NCBI GenBank assembly: GCA_028386065.3
Contig: JAKUCV010000970.1
Coordinates: 62,001-126,000 of the forward strand
DNA from: Turnera subulata
Lineage: Eukaryota; Streptophyta; Magnoliopsida; Malpighiales; Passifloraceae
Direction of reading: 5' to 3'
Length of the DNA: 64,000 nucleotides
Shown: in pieces, positions 12,590 through 22,350 of the stretch
Layout: every line of letters starts with the position of its first letter
Position numbering within the stretch: the stretch's first letter is position 1
Position numbers and translations under genes: made by a program
The notes under the pieces: generated by a model
The model's database searches: none
What the model was told of the DNA's origin: nothing
What the model saw: only the letters and a program-made list of their open reading frames with translations

Positions 12590-14092
12590 GTTTTGATTTA
12601 GGGCCACTGCACATGACATTAGCATGTTCGACGTATAAGAAACATATATAAAGATTGTCCTAATCCTTGTTCCTTGATTTGTACTTTTCATGGGATTGCT
12701 TGAAGTGTACTTTTCATGGGTTACTTCCATGAGTTGAAGCCTTGCCTTGAGTGCTTTGAAGTACCTTACCATGGACTAAAAAGCATTTTATTTCAGTCCC
12801 TTGATTGCCTTTCTTCAGCTAGACAGCTACCCAGTCTAGTTAGTTATTATATTAACTCGTTTATTTCTGCCCGGATTTATTCAACTTCAGTTTGTGCTTC
12901 AACATAACCTCTGTCTCATTAGCATATATATTGTCCCTTATCTTTCTCTATCCCTCCCTCGTCTCCTTTTCTTTTTCTCTTAGACAACTTTATTCAATAA
13001 GCCCATGGTCCTGCACATTCAATATGGTTACCTACGTACACAAAAACTCCATGGTCCCGAAGGAATTCAGGTTGCACTCCACAAGAATATGGAACCAAGC
13101 CATTTTCATGACCTGCAAACGGTAAAAAAGAGGTTTTACGGGTTTTCTTCTGATTTATAGATGAAGTACTACTTTTAATACATGTCAATTTCTTGATTTC
13201 ACACTTCCAATTGCACAAGAACCAGTTTCGTCACTTTCCTGTCTCCTAGAGATGTACAAGTGTCTCATGATGCTTGAGGAAACCAAAAATTTGAATAAAC
13301 GGCTTCTAAGTCAGCAATGGTGGCCTTACTACCCCACGCACCTTAGAGAGCAGAATGCTACACCACGTGGAGGAGGTGTTTCGTTTTAAAATGGTGAAAA
13401 ACCTGCAAGCATGAGAGTGAATGACGCCCTTCCTACACAGTTTGTTCTCCTACAGACAAAGCATGCCATAAACGAGATTAGGTAGTCACTTTACTCATAA
13501 TAGGAGATGATTTGTCGTTAAAAAGTAATTCGATCTTGAAGTGACACAATACTAAATCCAAGCCTTTTCGACCTATAATGGATGACTGAACAGTCTGGAA
13601 CAGAAGAGAAATACGATCCAAATTCAAACTGTTCCAATGGTTCATTGAGCTGATCGACTCGAACATGGTTTGATACAGATAGAGTTGATTTTCTCTTAAA
13701 AATGCAGAAAAGAAGACCGCCTCCTTATCTCTTTGTTCATTTATAGTTCAATTGCCTGTGCATTTTTCGAGCTTTGTTAATCTGCATGGAATCATATGTT
13801 TTATACACACATTTGGTCATTTCATTTCGAATTATTGGTCTCTGCATCTAATCGGACAAATCTTTCCATTACTTTTTTTTTGTCACTTTTCTTCCTGAAG
13901 AGTGAAGAGATCTTCGATGGTCATAGTAATTGACTGAAACAGTAATCTAACTGATACTCAAAAAAAGGAAAGATTGAAGCTCTATTAAGGCCATGATCAT
14001 ACTTTTTATGAACAAAATTTGCATGAGCTAATAACAACAACAAAGAACCAAAGAACCTCGTATATGCAAATGCTAAACTGATCTAGTTACAA
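12590..14092. repeat. Copy A of the PERK 3'-flank repeat
   Basis: The part from about 13056 to 14092 is near-identical to 24312-25397, the DNA directly downstream of the intact PERK gene. The part from about 12620 to 13350 resembles 31355-31935. Shared landmarks include the run CACAAGAATATGGAA, the CACCACGTGGAGG palindrome region and GACCGCCTCCT. Similarity to the 24-25 kb copy stops at AGTTACAAG (about 14092), where a DCP5-like fragment begins instead of PERK. There is no coding potential. Interpreted as the flank of a lost PERK duplicate. Confidence 0.85.
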
Positions 14093-16606
14093 GATACACC
14101 TTTGCAGCAAACGTTGCAATATCCAAATTTTAATACACCTTTGCCATCAGGAAACTCAACCCTACCAAATGCAAACTTGTCAGCTTCAAACGTTCCAGTG
14201 TCAACCCTGCCGGGTTCAAACTTACCAGTGGCCACCTCATCTGCTTCAAGCTTACCAGCCTCAACATTGCCAGAAATTCCAAATCCTTTGCTTCCAGTTG
14301 GTACCAATGCTCATACTCTTACATCGACGCCATAGTGCCATCAACTTTGCCTTCAGCTCTACCTCTGTTGCCTTCTTCAACTCTGGCTTCCGAGACATTG
14401 CCAAGCTTGTTGGCTAAGAAGGCTCCAAGTGCTGCACTTCCTGCAGCTAACTTAAGCACCAGCTTGCCGTCGCTATCTCCTCTGACTACTACCAGCCCTG
14501 AAATAAATACAACGGTCCCACCCATGTCAAATAAGCCTGCAACACTCTCCACTCCATCTATTCCATATCAAAATTCCATGCAATCCATCTCCTCAGGTGC
14601 TGTTGCATCCAATTCTCTCCGCGTGGAAACGCCTACACCACCACTAGTAACCCCTGGTCAGCTGTTGCAGTCTGGTCTGACACCATCTCAGACCGTGCAA
14701 GAATCCCATAAAGATGTAGAGGCTGTTCAAGTATCATCCTCATCACCACCAGAAGCATCAGTGCGTGCCTATTGCTGCAGAATCTAAGCCACCAATACTT
14801 CCATTGCCTGCTCCTTCAAGAGCCACCCATAGGGTATGCATCATACTCTTATACAAACATTACTTGTTTGACTGTTTGTCCCATGTGTGAGCGTGAGTCT
14901 TTGCTTATATTTGGAGTTTTAAAAGTGTCATAAATAATAACCTATAACCATATTTTGGGAAGTCTCAAATTTTATGCTATTCTTGTTTGGAGAAAAGTTG
15001 AAAGTGTTTTTACCTTGCACTAATTATATTCTTTTGTGATTATGCTTTGTGCGTCACATTTTAGACTATTCTTGTTGGTAGCAAAGTCAAAGTGTTGCTT
15101 TTGTGAGCATTGGTTGTAGTGAGTCTTAGATATTTAAAATCTGGAAACATTTAAAGCCTTCAATTTTCTATGGATTACTCAGTTTTCGGATTCAAAAAAT
15201 GCCAATGATGCCCATGGTTCTCCTACTCTCCTTACGTTGAATGTAGGATAGTTGTTGTTTGCTATTTCAAAGTTTTCATGTTCCAATTGGCATCTTAAAT
15301 GGCTTGTTGAGTTAGGATTACAAAATCGATGCTGTTTCTCCCACAAACTCACCTTCTCTAGTTGTTCGGTCGGGCCTTTGTATGTGATTACTTATCGTTT
15401 GTCTATCATAGTCTTTCCCTTGTCAGATGATGCTGTCCTCTACCCAATTGCCTGCTTGTCCCATTTAAGCTGAGACATGGCTCTTTTCCTTGGTCAGCCT
15501 ATTGCCATAGGCTTGGGTTTATATGGCCAGTGTGAAACATGAAAACTATTTCACTATTTCTTGATGAATAACAGTATTTGATTGAAGTTTCATTGGCTTG
15601 ATGAATGACAGCCTTCGTTTTGGGGTGCTTCTACATTAGTTTGGAATCTTTTGCCTTTTGGTTTTGAGAACTAAGTGCAATAATATAACTTCTCAATGCA
15701 ATTCCTTAGGGTTCTTAATTCATTTAATTCTTTTAATATGAACAGAAAGCTGAGCTAATATTTTGGAAATTTGTTTTTCTTTTCTGTTTGGATGTTCACT
15801 AGTCCCATGGAATGTAGAATTTGAGAGAGTTGTGATTGTAGCCTAGCATCCCATTGTAACTTATGTCTGTCTATTATACTCATTGACATTTTATGTATGG
15901 TGATATATCTCGACTTTTGGTGCATAGAGATGAATGATCATGCGAACTTTATTCCTTGTTGCAGAATTTTCTTTAAATCGTGGTAGTTAAATCACTAGTC
16001 TTTTTGTTTATAATTGCTCTGTCCGATGCTATGAGGAGCTTAACATATAGTTTCTTTTGCTAGCCAAATGGAGCTCATTTTCAGAACCGTCAAGGTTACC
16101 ACGGACGAGGAAGAGGAGGAAGTGGGGTAATACTTCTTTTGCATATCCATTTAGCTAAATTTGCAACTAATTTTTGTTGTTATGCTATTGTCCAACCTGG
16201 AAATGCCTTGATTTTGTGCTAGTGGGTATACTGGGTGTATCAATCTTTGTTATCCAGCCAAAATAATTGAAGGGCTTGATTTAGTAATATAAAAGGTTGG
16301 GATGTTAGTTATGGGTCAAGGATATTGTGTTCAGATTACTGCAACCATTAGTCGCACAGGATGCCAATTGTTCCATTTTCTGCTTTAGCTTATATCTTAG
16401 CATGTACCTTAAGATTTACCTTAAAGGTAAATGACCACAAACATCTTGTATGTAACTGATATGCGATATGAAACGTTCTTGTGCAGCCTCTGATTTTCCT
16501 TCGTTTATGCAGCCGGTTTATAACAAGGATGATTTCTTTGACACACTCTCTTGCAACTCCCTTAACCATGACTCACAAAATGGAGCAAATGAAAATAGAC
16601 ACAGAG
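14093..16606 (+). pseudogene. Broken, 5'-truncated copy of a DCP5/LSM14-type decapping factor
   Basis: Intact DCP5 proteins bind mRNA caps with partners in P-bodies through an N-terminal LSM14 domain, a DFDF region and a C-terminal FFD box. Here only the middle and C-terminal parts remain. Block 1 (14102-14826) is Ser/Thr/Pro-rich with family-like stretches such as SLVTPGQLLQSG-type sequence (PLVTPGQLLQSGL) and HKDVEAVQVS. It changes frame near 14330 and again near 14770, where translation leaves the family frame. Block 2 (16064-16126) encodes an RGG-like piece (PNGAHFQNRQGYHGRGRGG). Block 3 (16513-16606) has the FFD box (PVYNKDDFFDTLSCNSL) and then shifts frame before EQMKIDTE. The LSM14 domain and the DFDF exon are missing. 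The left border coincides with the end of the PERK-flank repeat. A non-functional fragment retaining intron structure, so DNA-level duplication, not a processed copy. Confidence 0.8.
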
Positions 16607-16734
16607 GTAATATGTTTTTGTTTTTCCTACGCCACAAATTGCTTAATGACCGACTACTCGGTTATACATATGTGTAGGATTATTGTTCATGAAGATAAGC
16701 TATCAAATCATTTCACTTAAAACGTACCCAGGCG

Positions 16735-16922
16735 GGTCATACTAGGTTACACAACCATACACATCAGATCGTCCCAACACCTTAATAATAACCGAGAATG
16801 TCCACGGGCAGGCAATATGGGACTTGAAATGGTTAGAGTAAGTGAACGAGATACCATCGGGCTTCAATTGAACCCTAACATCCTTCTCTGTCAATTTGAA
16901 ACCATCATCCGCACCAGGGATG
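16735..16922 (-). mobile_element. LINE ORF1 fragment (DUF4283-like)
   Basis: The minus strand reads a short stretch resembling the start of the DUF4283 domain of plant LINE ORF1 proteins: DVRVQLKPDGISFTYSN, then HFKSHIACPWTFSVIIKVLG, followed by a stop. It resembles the intact DUF4283 ORF1 at 39.4-41.0 kb only distantly. The remainder of the element is not recognisable. Weak but plausible. Confidence 0.45.
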
Positions 16923-17606
16923 GATCCAGAGGCAAAAAATTTTTATCATCAGGCAATATTCTAAAATTTTCGGTCTCTTTCTAGGATTAGCTTCGAGATT
17001 TTATAAGTCAATCTTTTCTTGCATTGTGTTTGTGTAAATTGAGGAAAAAAATTAAAGAATCACATTGTTATTAGCTAATATATCACATAATTGAATTGAC
17101 AAAGGAAAAAGAAATCAATATATACATATATTATTGTGAAGATATAAATTTTTAGGTTGAACTATAAATTAGATATGCATGAATATGAATTAAAAAAAAA
17201 TACATGAACATGAGAACACTACTTGTTTTTAGAAACGGTAAGACATACTATATTAAGGAAAAGAATAAAAAATATAGTAACAAATAAAAAAGGTAAATCA
17301 GTACCCAAAATAAATTTTAATAAAAGTAGGACAATAATGCTTAATCCATATTTGGAAGATATTAAAATTACTTCTATTCACAACTAGTCAATTTCAATTA
17401 GCTAAAAATTAGCCTAATAATTATCTCAATTGAGTGTAGACAAAATGCATTAATTAGATTTTTTGGCTAAAAAAATAGGAGAGTAATTTTTTTTTTTTTT
17501 GGAAATCAGTGTAGTCACCTGCCTACAGTGACTACACTGTGTATCCGTCACTAATCCGCATGATAGGGTACTGTAAAGACAAAATCACTTCATTTTGAAG
17601 AAAGAG
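16923..17606. other. AT-rich non-coding stretch with a small hairpin
   Basis: No gene. The DNA is strongly AT-rich. A 12-bp perfect inverted repeat, CAGTGTAGTCAC at 17507-17518 and its complement at 17528-17539 with a 9-nt loop, follows a 14-nt T run. This may be the end of a small transposon; no target-site duplication was found. Confidence 0.4.
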
Positions 17607-17607
17607 T

Positions 17608-17676
17608 TTCAAGGTGGATGTGATTGGCAGATTTCTGCTATTTAACATGAAATCTGCCAATCACATCCACCTTGAA
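17608..17676. repeat. Perfect 28-bp inverted repeat with 13-nt loop
   Basis: The arm at 17608-17635 is the exact reverse complement of 17649-17676, separated by 13 bases. One arm is the last coding part of the B3-like fragment (encoding KPVFKVDVIGRF on the minus strand), so the hairpin is an inverted duplication of that coding end. Confidence 0.95.
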
Positions 17677-18281
17677 GACCGGTTTTTCTTTTGTACCCCG
17701 TGGATGATCCTCAAGCAACTCGAACTTTATTTCATCCCCTTCTCTCAGATTTTTATTCTTTCTCAGTTTGCACAACCCACTATTGATCCGAATTACTTTT
17801 TTTTCCTTCTTATTAAACCACACACGAACAACAACCTGATACATATCGCTGCTTACACCATCTTTAATCAAAAAATGCATAGGGTCATGTTTAAGTATTT
17901 CCCGGATGAGCTTAAGTGGGAGCTCCTGCAGGATAAGTAGTGTAAGACACTGAGTATTACTTTTAGAGTTAGGCTGAACAGGAGGGAGTGAGTTCTTTTC
18001 TTTACTAGGGTAAAATTGCCACCAGTCAACTGAACTCTTGTGATGGTTTGTTTGAATGTGTAATTTTCTTTGCGAGGGAGAACTGCTGATGCTGATTCAG
18101 CCTCCTCCGGGAGTATGGATGACGAAGGTTGTACGGGGAGTTTGGATGATGAAGTCTCCAGCAAAATAATTGTATTATGGGTATTGTTTTTTGCCACGTC
18201 AAGTGCTCTGCCAACGGCTTCTTCATCCCGCTGGCCTGCGCCAATCTCCAGGATATGTTTGATCGCTTTCTTCTGCTTCTC
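17638..18281 (-). pseudogene. B3-domain-like gene fragment (two exons)
   Basis: Minus-strand exon 1 starts after a good acceptor (ATATGCAG) at 18281 and runs to about 18010. It encodes KAIKHILEIGAGQRDEEAVG and ALDVAKNNTHNTIILLE, then a Ser/Pro/Glu-rich linker; I do not recognise this part. Exon 2 starts after CCTGCAG at 17925 and ends with a stop at 17638. It includes MYQVVVRVWFNKKEKKVIRI and KNKNLREGDEIKFELLE, and ends KPVFKVDVIGRF. The basic strand, the LREGDEIKFEL element and the FKVDVIGR end resemble a plant B3 DNA-binding fold (REM-like). No start codon or promoter is evident. A related second fragment lies at 20.8-20.9 kb on the other side of the retroelement. Probably a fragment, but a short live gene cannot be excluded. 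Confidence 0.5.
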
Positions 18282-18322
18282 CTGCATATACATTATGGTT
18301 AGCTTAGAAACATATATTATTA

Positions 18323-18346
18323 AGGTAAAAACTGGGACAAGGAGGT
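18323..18346 (+). pseudogene. Left piece of a receptor-like kinase split by the Copia-type element
   Basis: These bases encode K-L-G-Q-G-G, the beginning of the kinase glycine-rich loop. The frame continues at 20589 beyond the retroelement, where G-Y-G-P-V-Y-K follows. A stop codon just upstream shows this exon is also decayed. Residue order matches the DUF26/S-domain receptor kinase group. Confidence 0.7.
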
Positions 18347-19015
18347 TTTTAGAACGTGATCAAGCTGCATTGGAAGAAAGGAAAGAGTGCAAGTTGCTGT
18401 TTTTTTTTATTTTATTCTTGCTCTTGTGTCTTTTAGTGAGATTCTCTGTTAATTGTCAGGTTAGGTAAACATGTTTTTTCAGTGTTTTCAGACATGCTAA
18501 GTGATCTACACTAGCTCCTATGTTAGCGGACGACACTTTTATGATGTATAAGTGTGCTGCTGCAGAATTATAAGAGAGTGTGGAGAAATCGATTGTTCTC
18601 TTCAATTTTTCAAGAGATTTAGTTCTGCTAGTTGAAAAGAGAGTGTTTTGTATTAGTAGGACCTATCTAAGTGTTCTTGAGTGTGTTTATATTGGTGAGT
18701 GTATGTTGGTTGTGTATTGATCTTTAGGTTGAATTTCTAGAAATTTATTTGAATGTTCATCATGTTCTTATTGAGTTCTTGAGTGTAATTTTTCGTGAGA
18801 CTTGTCAAACACCAATTCCTTTCTTTTCTGAGTGTAATTTGAGAGCAAACAAGGTTGTTCAATCACAAATATAACAACTATTTAGCTCAAGAATTATAGC
18901 TCATCATCTCTGCCATTTGGTGTTCTTGGTTGTCTTGAGATTCTGAAAAATTTCCAGAATTTGTATATCAGGCCAACACCAAAATTTTGCAGCAGTTTCT
19001 GTCCTATTTCCAACA
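18347..19015 (+). repeat. 5' LTR
   Basis: 669 bp, aligned with 19910-20588. It starts TTTTAGAA (mutated from TGTTAGAA) and ends CCAACA. Scattered substitutions relative to the 3' LTR, plus a roughly 20-bp extra repeat in the 3' LTR near 20030-20050, show that the insertion is not recent. Confidence 0.9.
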
Positions 19016-19016
19016 A

Positions 19017-19029
19017 TTGGTAGCGGAGC
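19017..19029 (+). other. Putative primer-binding site of the LTR element
   Basis: TTGGTAGCGGAGC follows the 5' LTR after one base and resembles the plant Copia initiator-Met tRNA binding site, with a few mismatches. Confidence 0.7.
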
Positions 19030-19086
19030 GTAATTGTTCTTAAGGGGCATGTATGTTGGTTTGTTAGATACCAAAAAAGAAAAAAA

Positions 19087-19269
19087 ATGGTGTCTGATTG
19101 GGAGATTATTGCAAGATTGGGAAAAGTTCTTAAGTGTTCTGACCTTGATACAACAACAATAGATATGTTGTGCCAGTAATTGCAGGAAGAGTTTTGCCTG
19201 GATTTTTCGGACAGAAAATCGTTCATTAAAGATCAAGTAATTTTGTTCCTGGAAAGTGATGAGTTCTAG
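19087..19269 (+). pseudogene. DEK_C-domain fragment carried by the LTR element
   Basis: From the ATG at 19087 the frame reads MVSDWEIIARLGKVLKCSDL and continues with DTTT..., an in-frame TAA after residue 30, then LQEEFCLDFSDRKSFIKDQV and a stop at 19267-19269. This matches the N-terminal DEK_C domain (about 55-60 residues) of plant UAF30/SWIB-domain chromatin proteins, which typically start MVSD and contain the pattern Leu-x2-x-Phe-x-x-Asp-Leu-Ser-Asp-Arg-Lys-x-Phe-Ile. The SWIB domain itself is absent. Host proteins with this domain act in chromatin and rDNA transcription; this copy is broken by the stop codon. Confidence 0.7.
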
Positions 19270-19305
19270 AACACTAAAGATGAAGAAGACTGCTGTGACG
19301 ATCTT

Positions 19306-19909
19306 ATGGAAGATTCAAAAACAAAGGTAACGAATGGCTTTGTTTTGAATTCGGTTGATGAAAGTGATGAGGTTGTTGGTAAGCATTCTAGAATTGATGA
19401 ATGTTTTGATGATGATGTTGTGCTTGATGAGATTTTCACAGATTATAGTCTTGAAAGTGCTATTGAATCTGTGAAAAGTAAAAGCTTTGGATTTGTTATT
19501 AGTGAGAATTTATACTTGGAATTTATAGATTTTTCTAATTCTAATCAATTGAAGTTGAGTGTGAGAATTACAGTTTAGGTGATGATGCTGTCGACATTAA
19601 ATGTTGTGATGATGAGTTTGTTAAGCTTGAAATTCGGGAAGTGTTAAATGACAAGAAACAAATTTTTAAGGTGAGGAAAAAGATTGAAGCATACATTGAA
19701 GAGAAGTCATTAGAGTTTCATGATTTCTTTGATCTTTCAACTACTAAGAAAAGAAGATGTTCTGCAAAGAAGAGGAAAAGAAAAAGAAAATGGAGAGGTT
19801 TCAGGACTGTTCACCAAGTCTTTGATAAGAAACAGGTTCAAACTATTGAAGAGGTCTATTGAAGTTGAAAATGAAGATGAAGCTGAAGGACAGCTTGCTC
19901 ATGGAGGAG
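19306..19909 (+). pseudogene. Decayed acidic/basic reading frame in the LTR element interior
   Basis: Two open stretches, 19306-19578 and 19641-19862, lie in different frames. The first is acidic (VDESDEVVGKHSRIDECFDD). The second ends in a strongly basic cluster (KKRRCSAKKRKRKRKWRG), similar to a nuclear localisation signal. A third short frame reads EVENEDEAEGQLAHGGV up to the 3' LTR. Together they may be the rest of a captured gene, or an original non-coding filler. No known domain is seen and no retroviral-type enzyme motif is present. Confidence 0.45.
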
Positions 19910-20588
19910 TGTTAGAATGTGATCAAGCTGCATTGGAAGAGAGGAAAGAGTGCAAGTTGCTGTTTTCTTTTATTTTGTTTTGCTCTTGTGTCTTTTAGTG
20001 AGATTCTCTATTAATTGTCAGGTTAGGTAAGCATGCTTGTCAGGTTAGGTAAACATACTTTTTCAGTATTTTCAGACATGCTAAGTGGTCTACACTAGCT
20101 CCTATGTTAGTGGACTACACTTTTATGATATATAAGTGTGCTGCTGCAGAATTGTAAAAGAGTGGAGAAATCGGTTGTTCTCTTTCATTTTTCATTAGAG
20201 TTAGTTCTGCTAGTTGAAAAGAGAATGTTTTGTATTAGTAGGACCTATCTAAGTGTTCTTGAGTGTGTTTATATTGCTGAGTGTATGTTGGTTGTGTATT
20301 GATCTTTAGGTTGAATTTCTAGAAATTTACTTGAATGTTCATCATGTTCTTATTGAGTTCTTGAGTGTGATTTTTCGTGAGACTTATCAAACGCCAATTC
20401 CTTTCTTTTCTGAGTGTAATTTGAGAGCAAACGAAGTTGTTCAATCACAAATATAACAATTATTTAGCTCCAGAATCATAGCTCATCATCTCTGCCATTT
20501 GGTGTTCTTGAGATTCTGGAAAATTTCCAGAATTTGTATATCAGGCCAACACCAAAATTTTGCAACAGTTTCTGTCCTATTTCTAACA
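19910..20588 (+). repeat. 3' LTR
   Basis: 679 bp, the better preserved repeat, bounded by TGTTAGAA and TTCTAACA. It is preceded by the purine-rich GGAGGAG and followed by the GAGGC target duplication. Confidence 0.9.
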
Positions 20589-21290
20589 GAGGCTATGGAC
20601 CAGTTTATAAGGTAAAAACACTTGATAGATGCAGTATCGCCACTATTAAGATTCAATAGGACCAGGCAACATATTCAGAATACTAACAGAAATTATGAAT
20701 GTTTAGCACACAGACTAACTTTTTTATGATTTGGAATGATTGAATTGAAGGATGGACGGGAAATAAAAACAGTACCTTAGGATGCTAATAATGAAGTGCT
20801 ATCATGTGATTGTTTTCTGATGCTTCAAGTGCTTTGAGAAGAGCTTCCCGGTCTCATTTGCCTTCTCCAATAGTCACAAGTCGCTCTATTTCTCCCTCTG
20901 GGGCCTGCAAAACAAGAAGCTATGCTTTATTTGTTAGAGCCATGCTTTATTTGTTCTCGTTGTTGGTGTTTATTGCAGGAGAACTGAAGGATCATAATGT
21001 TTGATTGAACAAGTAAACACTGGAATCAAGTTTCCCCATGTCAATGTTCCTTCACAGACTAAATTTTTTATTTGGAATGATTGAATTGAAAGATAGACGG
21101 GAAATTACTATTAGTAGGCTTTCACAAAATTCAAGACAGAGGCATGATGAATTCAAGAATGCTGTGATGCATATTGTGAAACTGCAGCATGGCAATCTAG
21201 TGAAGCTCTTAGGATGCTGCATTCAAGAAGATGAAAAGATTTTGGTCTCCGAGTATATGCCCAATTGAAGCTTGGACTTCTTTATTTTTG
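20589..21290 (+). pseudogene. Right part of the disrupted receptor-like kinase (DUF26/S-domain type)
   Basis: The first exon piece (20589-20620) encodes the glycine-loop end GYGPVYK. A partial repeat of the next exon, LKDGREIK, lies around 20740-20765. The clearest part, 21060-21290, reads [40 protein letters not shown] and [18 protein letters not shown], then a TGA in place of the expected Lys codon, then SLDFFIF. The order fits kinase subdomains II-V of cysteine-rich or S-domain receptor kinases. The invariant Lys of the VAVK motif is replaced (ITISR). A premature stop, a missing C-lobe, partial exon duplication and the LTR element in the glycine loop make this a dead gene. Confidence 0.8.
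20790..20904 (-). pseudogene. Second fragment related to the exon of the B3-like gene
   Basis: On the minus strand, after an acceptor-like TTTTGCAG at 20905-20912, the frame reads APEGEIERLVTIGEGK, a stop, then DREALLKALEASENNHMIAL. This aligns with KAIKHILEIGAGQRDEEAVG and its continuation from the fragment at 18.0-18.3 kb. It is a diverged duplicate with an in-frame stop. Confidence 0.5.
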
Positions 21291-21470
21291 GTTTGAATCT
21301 TAAACCTCTATTGTTTCCTTTACTCTCCGCGGAACCTTCTTACCTACTCCCAAAACTACACCATGCCATTGACACTCTGACCTAATTCCTTAGAGCATGT
21401 TTACAATTTGATTGAACAAGAAAACACTGGAATCAAGTTTTCCCTATGTCAATGTTTCTTTATATAGAAC
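20997..21470. repeat. Partial direct repeat around the kinase fragment
   Basis: About 55 bases containing TTTGATTGAACAAG, ACACTGGAATCAAGTTT and CATGTCAATGTT-like sequence near 20998-21055 recur near 21408-21465. The short stretch GGAATGATTGAATTGAA occurs at about 20735 and 21067. The area was locally duplicated after or during decay of the kinase gene. Confidence 0.7.
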
Positions 21471-21890
21471 ATCTAAAGATGTGTTCCTTCAAGATGCTAT
21501 GTCAGGTCATACCTTATATACACCACTCATGGTCCCAAGTACATGAAAAGCCATAATTAACCATGCTACTAATATAGAATTAGTGGCTTCCACAAAAAGC
21601 CTTCAATTCAATATAAAGAAAAACTTCCTAAGTGAATGTGTGAAGAAAAATTTTCATAAAAAAAAATATATATAAAGAAAAACCATAGATAATGTGTGAA
21701 GTTTGGAAGCTTCCTAACTGATGTGTGAACCGTGAACGTTTCACAATTCCAATCCCCAATATTTCACCTGAAGACTATAACAACAACCCCACTACGAAAT
21801 AATTAAGATCCAATTCTTAAAGATAGAGCAAAACAACGTACCCATTCCCATAATCAAGCGAACATGCATCTAATTCAACCACTAAAGTTA
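21471..21890. other. Non-coding spacer
   Basis: AT-rich, with no open frame or repeat that I can support. Confidence 0.5.
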
Positions 21891-21891
21891 A

Positions 21892-22350
21892 TCTATTATA
21901 CTATATAATAGCAGAGGGGCTCTACTATTTCGACATTTAGGATCCTGAGAATGTGACATTTGACACAACATCTAATTGACATGTGGCAAAATTAATTAAA
22001 AAGAAATTAAAAATAGGTGACATGAGGCGCGCAAAATACAATAAAGTTGTATTAATAATCATACCCCACTAATAGAATTAATGTGTATAGTTAATATCAA
22101 ATACCCCACTAACTCTCTGGCAAATTTGAATAATATAAGAAGGAAATTAATGAGAGGAAAACCAAAAACCGCCAAATTAATAGGATAACCAAATTAATGT
22201 GTTTTGGACACCTAGCAAAACCATTTTGCACATGTAAAGGAAATTAGTCAACAAATTAAATATATGAAATCAATAGCATTTATTCTATAACCATTTCCTA
22301 GCAACTATATATAAGATAAGGAAGCCTAAAATTCTCCCAATCCAAATCTA
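21892..22350 (+). mobile_element. Possible Helitron 5' end
   Basis: At 21891-21910 the sequence reads A followed by TCTATTATACTATATAATAG, similar to the TC...TATACTA starts of plant Helitrons inserted between A and T. It is followed by GACATTTGACACAACATCTAATTGACATGTGG-like DNA (split here: GACATTTGACAC, ACATCTAATTGACATGTGG), also seen near such ends. I did not find a convincing hairpin plus CTRR 3' end, so the extent is arbitrary. Confidence 0.25.

Larger units (their letters stand above)
18342..20593 (+). mobile_element. Non-autonomous Copia-type LTR retrotransposon carrying a DEK_C-like insert
   Basis: The element has two long direct repeats, 18347-19015 (669 bp) and 19910-20588 (679 bp), clearly alignable over their whole length. 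The 3' LTR begins TGTTAGAA and ends TTCTAACA, a perfect terminal inverted repeat. The 5' LTR has decayed ends (TTTTAGAA and TTCCAACA). The flanking 5-bp duplication is GAGGT at 18342-18346 and GAGGC at 20589-20593. Directly after the 5' LTR, TTGGTAGCGGAGC resembles the initiator tRNA-Met primer-binding site typical of plant Copia elements (TTGGTATCAGAGC). A purine stretch (GGAGGAG) precedes the 3' LTR. The 894-bp interior has no gag, protease, integrase or reverse transcriptase. It holds a DEK_C-like fragment and an acidic-to-basic reading frame, so the element is non-autonomous and carries host-derived sequence. Confidence 0.9.

Noticed and set aside
17608..17676. MicroRNA precursor
   Set aside because: The 28-bp perfect stem is too short for a plant precursor and duplicates an adjacent coding end; it is better read as an inverted duplication.
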